Shown one piece after another: positions 1 through 5,175 of a stretch of DNA of 6,698 bases. Source of the DNA: Actinomycetota bacterium (GTDB lineage: Bacteria; Actinomycetota; Acidimicrobiia; Acidimicrobiales; Ilumatobacteraceae); NCBI GenBank assembly GCA_009705435.1, contig WLTJ01000093.1, forward strand, positions 1 through 6,698, written 5' to 3'. The position numbers and the translations under genes were made by a program. The first letter of the stretch is position 1. Each line of letters begins with the position of its first letter. The notes beneath the pieces are model-generated. The model did not search any database. It had not been told where the DNA came from and saw only the letters and a program-made list of their open reading frames with translations.

Positions 1-29
1 ATTCTTTTCACTTTGTCAGTTTGATGCGA

Positions 30-35
30 TAGTTT
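30..35 (+). promoter_or_regulatory. Candidate -10 element for the Nudix gene
   Basis: TAGTTT matches the actinobacterial TANNNT -10 pattern. It is followed by 6 nt and then the ATG at 42, so transcription would start at or next to the start codon (leaderless). No convincing -35 is visible, and the window edge limits the view. Confidence 0.5.
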
Positions 36-41
36 CTTGAC

Positions 42-737
42 ATGAGTGATGCCAATCCATCCGACTTCACACGTGATTTAGTCCGCTGGAGTGAAGCCCT
101 CGCGGGTATCGCTCGCACTGGTATTGGCTTCACACAAAATTTGTATGAGCGTGAACGTTACGAAGAAGTTCTTCACGTGGCCGCTGATATCAAAGCCGCC
201 GCCGATGAGGCCCTTGAGGTTCGTCGTGAACAGGATCACTTTGTGCAGGAATGGATGGAGTCGGTTGGTGAAGGCGTGCCAGGCTACGTCACTCCAAAAA
301 TCGCAGTTGGGGCGATTGTCGGAAATGATGCCGGTGAAATTTTGTTAGTCCGTCGTCCAGATTCGGGAGTTTGGCTCTACCCAACTGGCTGGGCTGACGT
401 GGGTTACTCGGCGAGTGAAGTGGCGATGAAAGAAGTGCATGAAGAAACTGGCATTGAGTGTGAACCAGTGCAGTTGCTCGGCGTTGTGGATGGTCAGCGA
501 ATGGGCTTCAGTCGGTTTGGAATGTACATGCTGTTTTTTCACTGCCGTCCCGTTGGGGGTTCATTGCAAGGTCATCCGCTTGAGACGAGTGGTGTTGGAT
601 GGTTCGCTGCTGATGCACTACCAGACCCAACTGCTGGAGCAGATTGGTGGGGACCGATGGCATTTGCGGCAATCAACGGTCAATCGGGTGTCGCTAGTTT
701 TGACGCGCCACGCGATCCCGTGTGGCGAAAAACTTGA
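42..737 (+). CDS. NUDIX hydrolase with N-terminal helical domain
   Basis: A 231-residue Nudix-fold pyrophosphohydrolase, expected to be cytosolic and to cleave a nucleoside diphosphate linked to another moiety; the substrate cannot be read from sequence. Residues 1-75 form a charged, probably helical N-terminal region like that of two-domain Nudix proteins (the group containing CDP-choline or ADP-ribose hydrolases). The Nudix fold follows from about residue 85. The Nudix box spans G116-I138: K130-E131 and E134-E135 keep the metal-binding core (KE-V-H-EE-T-G-I). The first conserved Glu is Tyr (Y122) and the usual Arg is Lys (K130). The ATG at 42 has no Shine-Dalgarno sequence but lies 6 nt after a TAGTTT -10 element, suggesting a leaderless mRNA. 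The stop is TGA at 735-737, 1 bp from the end of the convergent PAC2 gene. The family is secure; the substrate is unknown. Confidence 0.9.
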   Translation: MSDANPSDFTRDLVRWSEALAGIARTGIGFTQNLYERERYEEVLHVAADIKAAADEALEVRREQDHFVQEWMESVGEGVPGYVTPKIAVGAIVGNDAGEILLVRRPDSGVWLYPTGWADVGYSASEVAMKEVHEETGIECEPVQLLGVVDGQRMGFSRFGMYMLFFHCRPVGGSLQGHPLETSGVGWFAADALPDPTAGADWWGPMAFAAINGQSGVASFDAPRDPVWRKT

Positions 738-738
738 T

Positions 739-1710
739 CTAGTCCTCAGACTGACTGCGTAAGAAGCGTTCAACTTCTTCCATCAAAGCATCGCTATCAA
801 CCGGCTCATCGGGGAGCGGACCGCTCATCGGTGGAGCATCGTCCATGCCATCAAAGCGTAATTGATCCGGGGAAACACCAAAGAGGGTGTCATCGTCGTC
901 GTCGTATTCATCTTCATCTTCGTCGTAATCATCGTCATCGCCAGAATTTTCCAAACGTTCGATGTAGCGGCTCATTGATGGATCACTACTAATGATCTCG
1001 TCAATTTGCTCTTCATAAACTTCAGATTGAGCGTCGAGTTTCATGGTGGGTGAGTCACAGCCGACAATTTCTGCCAAGCGTTCAATCAAGGCTGCTGCGG
1101 CCTTGGGCGATGGCACTTGAGCGGCATAGGCAGGCACTGCAGCCCAGAGTGAAGCGGTTGAAAAGCCCGCTGCATGTGCTGCATCGTTGAGAACACCAAC
1201 GATGCCAGTCGGTCCTTCGTAACGACTGCGCTGTAAATCGTGAAGGTCAATCAAGTTTTGATCAGTTGCGGTACCAAGAACTTGAGTGCTACGTCGATGA
1301 GGTACATCGGCGAGGAGAGCACCAAGGGAAACAAATGACGATGCCTTGTATTCCTCGGCGACACCAATGATTTGCTGACAGAACAATTTCCATCGCAATG
1401 CTGGTTCGGGACCGAGGACGAAGATGAGATCCACATCACCACTAGTGACACTCCACAAACTCACGGTGGGCCACACGATGTGTCGAGCCGAATCATTGTC
1501 GAGCCTGACATGCGGACGGATTGTCGCGAAGTCGGTGAACTCTTCTGGATTGATTTCGGCGAGAGGTGCTGCTCCCATAGTTTCAACAAGATGTTTAACG
1601 GCAGTGCTGGCGGCGTCGGCAGCATCATTCCAACCGGTGAAGGCGGCGATGACGTGGGGGCGACTCAACTCTGGTCGACGGATCCAACGGATGTGTTCTA
1701 GATCGGCCAT
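739..1710 (-). CDS. PAC2-family protein with acidic C-terminal tail
   Basis: A 323-residue protein of the PAC2 (proteasome assembly chaperone 2-like) family, widespread in actinobacteria and archaea. Its biochemical role in bacteria is not settled. Family hallmarks are the opening with 'RPHVIAAFTGWNDAADAAS' (about residues 18-36), 'IFVLGPEPALRW' near 100, the 'GALLADVPHRR' stretch near 150, and a 'GIVGVLNDAAHAAGF' segment. After the folded domain, residues 258-274 form a run with 15 Asp/Glu out of 17, followed by a Pro-rich stretch and a terminal amphipathic helix (EEVERFLRSQ). The tail is probably disordered and may be an interaction surface. The ATG at 1710 lacks a Shine-Dalgarno but sits 8 nt after TAGCGT. 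The gene is last in a minus-strand cluster, 67 nt after the selenoprotein stop. It ends TAG, 1 bp from the convergent Nudix gene. Confidence 0.9.
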   Translation of the reverse strand: MADLEHIRWIRRPELSRPHVIAAFTGWNDAADAASTAVKHLVETMGAAPLAEINPEEFTDFATIRPHVRLDNDSARHIVWPTVSLWSVTSGDVDLIFVLGPEPALRWKLFCQQIIGVAEEYKASSFVSLGALLADVPHRRSTQVLGTATDQNLIDLHDLQRSRYEGPTGIVGVLNDAAHAAGFSTASLWAAVPAYAAQVPSPKAAAALIERLAEIVGCDSPTMKLDAQSEVYEEQIDEIISSDPSMSRYIERLENSGDDDDYDEDEDEYDDDDDTLFGVSPDQLRFDGMDDAPPMSGPLPDEPVDSDALMEEVERFLRSQSED

Positions 1711-1718
1711 TGCTATTG

Positions 1719-1724
1719 ACGCTA
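1719..1724 (-). promoter_or_regulatory. Candidate -10 element for the PAC2 gene
   Basis: On the minus strand TAGCGT (TANNNT type) lies 8 nt before the ATG at 1710, in the 67-nt gap after the selenoprotein stop. It would give a leaderless or nearly leaderless PAC2 transcript in addition to any read-through from upstream. No clear -35 is seen. Confidence 0.4.
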
Positions 1725-1777
1725 TCGCCCAAAACTCATGGCGAAATGCTCATCGTCACACCAGTTTTGCCAGATTT

Positions 1778-2860
1778 CTACAGTTGTGGTCGGACAATGA
1801 ATTGCAGGAAACCACCGTCACCAGAAACCTCAGCCACGAGACTGCTGTCGTACACATCGTTCGGGCCCTGCATCAGGTCATTTTCAGTGGCGCCTGGTGC
1901 GGTGGTTACCAAAGTCCAAGCCTGGCGTTTGTAGGTGAGGTTTTGCGGGTGTAACCGGTGGGCTTCTTTCCACCAAGAAACGGCTGCATCTTGACTTACG
2001 GTTTTGCGCAGGTAATCACCCAATTCGAAGCAGGCAGTTGCACGGGCTTCATTATCGGATCGAGGCTGGCTACGTTCGACAACTTCGTCGGCGCTCAGAG
2101 CGAAGGGTGAAGATGCGCCGTTTTTTGCCCAATCAATGATGGCTGCCCGATAGGCCTCAGCATCGTCGGGAATGTCCTTGACGGCATGGAGCATTTTGTC
2201 CAAAGCCTCGGGTAGTCCCTCTGGTATTTCCATATCGCGCATTGGGTTGCGTTCGATGGAAGCACCTTCTGCTGGACGTACTAAAACACCGTCTTCGTTG
2301 ATCCATACTGCCATCGGAATATTGGTGAAACCAAAAAGTGGATTCGTAGCGTGCAAGGTATCAACAACACTTGGGTGAGTTGCTTGACCAAGTTCATGCC
2401 ACGGCCGTGCATGTTCAGCGTTGATGTCAAGAGCGACAGTGACGACGGTTGCGCCGTATTGTGCGATTTCTAAGTTCAGTGCTTGCCACCCGGGCAAGCT
2501 TGAGCGACAGCCTCAATAACTGGACCAGGCAACAAGGACTACCTTTTTACCTCGCAACGATGAGAGGCGAAATGGGGAACCATCAAAGTTCATCAATTCA
2601 GGATCGGCAGCGACAGCAGTATTCAGCGATTTTCCACTGAGAGTCGCAGGGCCTAGCGACCACACACCATGATCGGCATCCTCAACAAGTGGCATACCTA
2701 ATCGTGCGGCGGCAATGGCCACATCCAACGAACCATCGGCACTCAGGGCTCCAGGCGCCGGAACGCAAATCTCACCTCGACATAGACCTTCGGGCTTGGG
2801 CTCCCAGCCAGTGGCTTGAGCGAATTCACGAGTAGTTGTTCGAAGTTCGGTAAGGATCAC
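1778..2860 (-). CDS. Redoxin/TlpA-like selenoprotein (in-frame UGA = Sec116)
   Basis: One 360-residue thioredoxin-fold protein interrupted only by a TGA at 2515-2513. The flanking open frames are in phase and join as V-A-W-S-S-Y-U-G-C-R-S-S-L-P-G-W, where TlpA/ResA-type proteins have W-A-x-W-C-x-x-C. Sec116 replaces the first redox Cys, and C118 is the likely resolving residue. Domain order: an N-terminal region with C27 and C32 (CX4C); a redoxin core from about residue 90 (F-R-L-S-S-L-R-G-K-K), with the usual cis-Pro at I181-P182; and a helical, TPR-like C-terminal part (about residues 270-320). No signal peptide is seen, so it is probably a cytosolic thiol oxidoreductase or peroxidase; the substrate is unknown. 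The GTG start at 2860 is chosen because the longer frame overlaps the upstream gene; its Shine-Dalgarno is weak. A SECIS-like hairpin follows the UGA. Alternatives are a nonsense mutation or sequencing error, less likely given the UGA position. Confidence 0.87.
2476..2503 (-). promoter_or_regulatory. Bacterial SECIS-like hairpin after the UGA
   Basis: The mRNA just downstream of the UGA folds into a perfect 7-bp stem, GCUUGCC (2499-2493) with GGCAAGC (2487-2481), closed by the 5-nt loop CGGGU (2492-2488). An outer helix UCA/UGA (2503-2501 with 2478-2476) can extend it across an A versus AC internal loop. The apical loop begins 20 nt after the UGA and has G as its second base. Both fit the known bacterial SECIS model: a UGA-to-loop distance of roughly 16-37 nt and a G within the first two loop bases, recognised by SelB. 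The element lies inside the coding sequence. Confidence 0.75.
2513..2515 (-). other. Selenocysteine codon (UGA, residue 116)
   Basis: TGA on the minus strand, in frame with more than 100 codons before and more than 240 after, at the position of the first redox cysteine of a thioredoxin-fold motif (S-S-Y-U-G-C-R). The Nudix and lipoprotein genes here terminate with TGA, so it is a genuine stop elsewhere and context-dependent recoding is needed. Confidence 0.85.
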
Positions 2861-2891
2861 AGTGTCAGTCTGCCACGAGATAGCGCTTGAT

Positions 2892-3794
2892 TTACGACTT
2901 TGCCGCAGCTTTGGCAAGTTCGTGTGGTCCCGATCCTGGGTAGCCCTTGAAGTTGCGAACAAACTGCGACCATGGAGTGAGCATGGCGATGAGGTGATCA
3001 AAATCATCACCGATCTTGTTGATCACAGCATGCATTTGTTCATCGGTGCGAACCTCGACCTGTTCGCGTAGTTCGCGCCCAAGTTGTGTAAACGCGCCGT
3101 CACTTATGAGGCCACGCTCTTCAAGGCGATCTATGGCTGCGCTGAAATCATCTTCACTCCAGGCGCGAGTGCGGCTATATGACTTAAGTGGAAGACCCCA
3201 AAATAGTTCGGTGAGTAATCCGATTTCGGTGGCGTCGAGACCTGCAGAAATCCACGCCGCAGTATGCGAGTCGCCTCGATATTCGCGCAACATGTCTCCA
3301 AAGTGCCAGACAGCACCGAGGTCAGTCTCGGGAATGGTTTGGCTGAGGGTTCCAGCGAAGAGCGGACGACCTTCGGGGCGTAAGACACTCACGGCACGTT
3401 CCAAGATTGGCCGCGCCCGATTGACTCCGCCTGGTTTGGCTCCAAGAATGCGCTCTAGTTGTCCGATCGCGCCGTTGCGTCGCGCTGCACAGATAGTCGT
3501 CGCATCAGTGATTTGCCAGCCAGCGGTCACGGCAGAGATGACAACTTGCGGATTGAAAACTGCGAAGGCTGCTGCCACGACTTCACCTGGCACCTGACCC
3601 ATGAGCGAACCACGGCTGGTGAAATAAGCATCACCTTGAGGCAGAGCGACACCGTTCATATCGCCCGGGCTGGGTTCAAAGCCGAGAGCCACATAGTTGG
3701 CGTGGCATTCCGGCGAAAAATAGACCTGCCCGATGAGTGGTTCGAGTGCACCGCCGAGTGCACGAGCCTTTGTTGAGAGTTCACGTGAATCCAT
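2892..3794 (-). CDS. SCO6745-like protein with winged-helix-like C-terminal region
   Basis: A 300-residue protein resembling the actinobacterial SCO6745 family, which has a helical N-terminal half and a winged-helix-like C-terminal region; its function is not established. The N-terminus (A-R-A-L-G-G-A-L-E-P-L-I-G-Q-V-Y-F-S-P-E, residues 11-29) and the segment 'GYVALGFEP'-like 'NYVALGFEP' (33-41) are typical. A helix-rich stretch with 'CAARRNGAI' is at 102-110. The region 212-245 (W-S-E-D-D-F ... L-E-E-R-G-L-I ... T-Q-L-G-R-E-L-R) reads like a winged helix, but DNA binding is unproven. The ATG at 3794 is chosen over the extended frame reaching 3908: that extension overlaps the divergent gene and lacks family similarity, and a TACGGT -10 lies 6 nt before this ATG. 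The gene ends TAA 31 nt before the selenoprotein start, so the two are probably co-transcribed. Confidence 0.8.
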   Translation of the reverse strand: MDSRELSTKARALGGALEPLIGQVYFSPECHANYVALGFEPSPGDMNGVALPQGDAYFTSRGSLMGQVPGEVVAAAFAVFNPQVVISAVTAGWQITDATTICAARRNGAIGQLERILGAKPGGVNRARPILERAVSVLRPEGRPLFAGTLSQTIPETDLGAVWHFGDMLREYRGDSHTAAWISAGLDATEIGLLTELFWGLPLKSYSRTRAWSEDDFSAAIDRLEERGLISDGAFTQLGRELREQVEVRTDEQMHAVINKIGDDFDHLIAMLTPWSQFVRNFKGYPGSGPHELAKAAAKS

Positions 3795-3800
3795 GGGCTT

Positions 3801-3806
3801 ACCGTA
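3801..3806 (-). promoter_or_regulatory. Candidate -10 element for the SCO6745-like gene and downstream cluster
   Basis: On the minus strand TACGGT (TANNNT) is followed by AAGCCC and then the ATG at 3794, giving a leaderless arrangement. This would be the lead promoter for the SCO6745-like, selenoprotein and PAC2 cluster. It lies 14 bp from the oppositely oriented element of the acetyltransferase gene, so the two polymerase footprints would overlap. Confidence 0.5.
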
Positions 3807-3820
3807 GAACGCAAGCAACC

Positions 3821-3826
3821 TAGACT
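3821..3826 (+). promoter_or_regulatory. Candidate -10 element for the GNAT gene
   Basis: TAGACT (TANNNT) is followed by 7 nt and then the GTG at 3834, consistent with transcription starting at the initiation codon. No Shine-Dalgarno sequence is present, which supports a leaderless mRNA. No obvious -35 is seen. Confidence 0.5.
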
Positions 3827-3833
3827 CATTATC

Positions 3834-4265
3834 GTGAGCGTTCAGATTGAAATATGTGAAGTGGTGGACGATGACGTTGTGCAGGCATTTGAGATGCTGA
3901 TTCCGCAACTGTCGAAGTCGAACCCTCCTCCGAGTCGCTCAGAATTAGAGGCATTAGTGAAGTCCGAGGCTTCGACATTGTTCTTGGCGAAACTTGATGG
4001 GCGAATTGTCGGCTCGCTGACTCTTGCGATGTTTCGTATTCCGACTGGGGTGCGGGCATGGATTGAAGATGTCGTGGTTGATGATTCGGCCCGCGGTCAT
4101 GGTGCAGGTGAAGCCCTCAATCGAGCAGCGCTTGATTTTGCAAAAGCCAATGGTGCAATCACGGTTGATTTAACCTCACGTCCGTCGCGTGAGGCCGCAA
4201 ATCGTTTATATCAGCGACTCGGTTTTGCGCTGCGCGAAACAAATGTCTATCGCCACAACCTGTAG
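3834..4265 (+). CDS. GNAT-family N-acetyltransferase
   Basis: A compact 143-residue single-domain GNAT enzyme expected to transfer an acetyl group from acetyl-CoA to an amine of a small molecule or protein. The acetyl-CoA pyrophosphate-binding motif A is clear: the strand W-I-E-D-V-V-V-D (76-83) followed by R-G-H-G-A-G (87-92, matching R/Q-x-x-G-x-G/A). Motif B is N-R-L-Y-Q-R-L-G-F (123-131), which commonly holds the catalytic Tyr (here Y126). The acceptor substrate cannot be inferred. The GTG start at 3834 is supported by the -10 element just upstream and by the first beta strand beginning immediately (V-Q-I-E-I). It diverges from the SCO6745-like gene and ends TAG, 8 bp from the end of the convergent lipoprotein gene. 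Confidence 0.9.
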   Translation: MSVQIEICEVVDDDVVQAFEMLIPQLSKSNPPPSRSELEALVKSEASTLFLAKLDGRIVGSLTLAMFRIPTGVRAWIEDVVVDDSARGHGAGEALNRAALDFAKANGAITVDLTSRPSREAANRLYQRLGFALRETNVYRHNL

Positions 4266-4273
4266 ATAAAATT

Positions 4274-4990
4274 TCAGGGAAACTTCAGCCCGAGAGCCTC
4301 GTGGGTGTCGGCACCAGCAAGTGCGTCCGCCGTGAGATTTTCTGAATACTGAAAGTTCATGACGGCGCGCATTGTGTTCGGTCCATAACTGCCGTCAGCA
4401 CTGTCATCAAGAAAACCCTTATTGATCAGCGCAGTCTGAAGGGCCTTAACTCGGTTTCCGATATCGCCAAACTTGAGTTGTCCTTGGGCTTTTTCAGGAT
4501 GGTAGGCCTTAACTGTTTCATCGCAGGGATAACCAGAAAGAATGATCTGCAACGAAGTCAACACATCCGTTTGCGGTGATTGTCCGTAGGAGTCGTCCTT
4601 TGAATAACAGTAAACATACAAAGCGTCAGCCGATTTCCATACTCCATCTTCCGCATGAAACGGAGTGACACCCTCGCATTCTCCACACGGCTCGTAGTAG
4701 GTGATCATCCAGTCACCCAAGCATTCCAAGAGAACAAGTCCAGTTGTGTCTTCATCGGGGGCTAGGGCAGCAAGATCACATTCCGGTTGTGGTTGGGACG
4801 GAACAACAGTTGTCGGCGTTGCGACCGTCGTGGTTTGGTTTTCAGTTGTAGGTGTCTCATCGGGACTGGTCGTTGACACGGCGATTGTGCTGTCGCTGAG
4901 CGCTGGCAAATCTTCAGTATTTGACCCACCACCGATTGAACATGCTGTCAGCAGTGAAGTGATCAGTAGTGCGCCAATTCTGATTTTCAT
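4274..4990 (-). CDS. Lipoprotein with C-terminal peptidoglycan-binding domain
   Basis: A 238-residue predicted lipoprotein. Residues 1-17 are a short lipoprotein signal peptide (K2 and R4, hydrophobic core, lipobox L-T-A-C, lipidated C17). Residues about 25-65 are a Thr/Ser/Pro-rich linker of the kind that spans the cell wall. Residues about 70-165 form a small domain with six cysteines, including C-G-E-C, that I do not recognise; exported Cys in this number suggests disulfides. Residues about 168-238 match the PG_binding_1 repeat (G-D-I-G-N-R-V-K-A-L-Q-T-A-L, then D-G-S-Y-G-P-N-T-M-R-A-V-M-N-F-Q). It is probably anchored in the membrane with its C-terminus on peptidoglycan. The ATG at 4990 has a good Shine-Dalgarno GAGGA (5001-4997) with 6-nt spacing. 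It ends TGA. The middle domain's function is unknown. Confidence 0.87.
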   Translation of the reverse strand: MKIRIGALLITSLLTACSIGGGSNTEDLPALSDSTIAVSTTSPDETPTTENQTTTVATPTTVVPSQPQPECDLAALAPDEDTTGLVLLECLGDWMITYYEPCGECEGVTPFHAEDGVWKSADALYVYCYSKDDSYGQSPQTDVLTSLQIILSGYPCDETVKAYHPEKAQGQLKFGDIGNRVKALQTALINKGFLDDSADGSYGPNTMRAVMNFQYSENLTADALAGADTHEALGLKFP

Positions 4991-5021
4991 CGTGGTTCCT
5001 CAATCAGTCTGTGTTGTGGGG

Positions 5022-5027
5022 ACTCTA
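5022..5027 (-). promoter_or_regulatory. Candidate -10 element for the lipoprotein gene
   Basis: TAGAGT on the minus strand (TANNNT) would place the transcription start near 5015, leaving a leader of about 25 nt that contains the GAGGA ribosome site. This differs from the other genes here, whose elements abut the start codon. No good -35 at 17 bp. Confidence 0.4.
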
Positions 5028-5134
5028 ACAACAACTAGGGCAAGGGATTCCTGATGTCGAAGCAGATAGGCACTATTCGTCAGTAAAAATGGAGGATGTG
5101 TTGACTGGAATTGGAATTGCTCTGTGCTTCTTGC

Positions 5135-5140
5135 GAGAAT
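5135..5140 (+). promoter_or_regulatory. Weak candidate promoter for the monooxygenase gene
   Basis: GAGAAT preceded by TG (extended -10 like, TGCGAGAAT), with TTGGAA at 5111-5116 as a possible -35 at 18-bp spacing; each matches consensus at four of six bases. It would give a leader of about 30 nt carrying the AAAGGCG ribosome-site candidate (5161-5167) before the ATG at 5176. The call is tentative. Confidence 0.25.
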
Positions 5141-5175
5141 AGAGGTGATTAGTAGCGAGAAAAGGCGAAGTCACC

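Noticed and set aside
1424..1954. Plus-strand open frame of 176 codons
   Set aside because: It runs antisense across the PAC2 gene, the intergenic gap and the end of the selenoprotein, with no domain or promoter.
1778..2497. A separate 239-residue gene starting at TTG 2497
   Set aside because: It begins in the middle of a thioredoxin fold, lacks the active site, has no ribosome site and is in phase with the preceding frame. It is the downstream part of the selenoprotein.
2481..2500. Hairpin as a transcription terminator
   Set aside because: The GC stem is not followed by a U run on either strand and lies inside the coding sequence.
1778..2860. Nonsense-mutated pseudogene or reassigned UGA code
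   Set aside because: The single stop falls exactly on the redox Cys position, both halves are otherwise intact, a SECIS-like hairpin follows, and TGA ends two other genes normally.
2513..3010. A 165-residue gene ending at the TGA 2513, starting at 3010
   Set aside because: Its first 50 codons overlap the SCO6745-like gene and look like out-of-frame shadow. The real start is the GTG at 2860, and the TGA is best read as selenocysteine.
3016..3597. Plus-strand open frame of 193 codons opposite the SCO6745-like gene
   Set aside because: Composition rich in Ser, Arg and Pro with no recognisable motif; an antisense shadow of a well-supported gene.
3795..3908. N-terminal extension of the SCO6745-like protein to 3908
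   Set aside because: It would overlap the divergent acetyltransferase, lacks similarity to the family N-terminus and would bypass the promoter at 3801-3806.
4266..4273. Terminator between the convergent GNAT and lipoprotein genes
   Set aside because: Only 8 bp with no hairpin or U run; likewise for the 1-bp gap at 738.
5107..5119. Tandem GGAATT repeat upstream of the monooxygenase
   Set aside because: Only two copies of six bases; too short to interpret.
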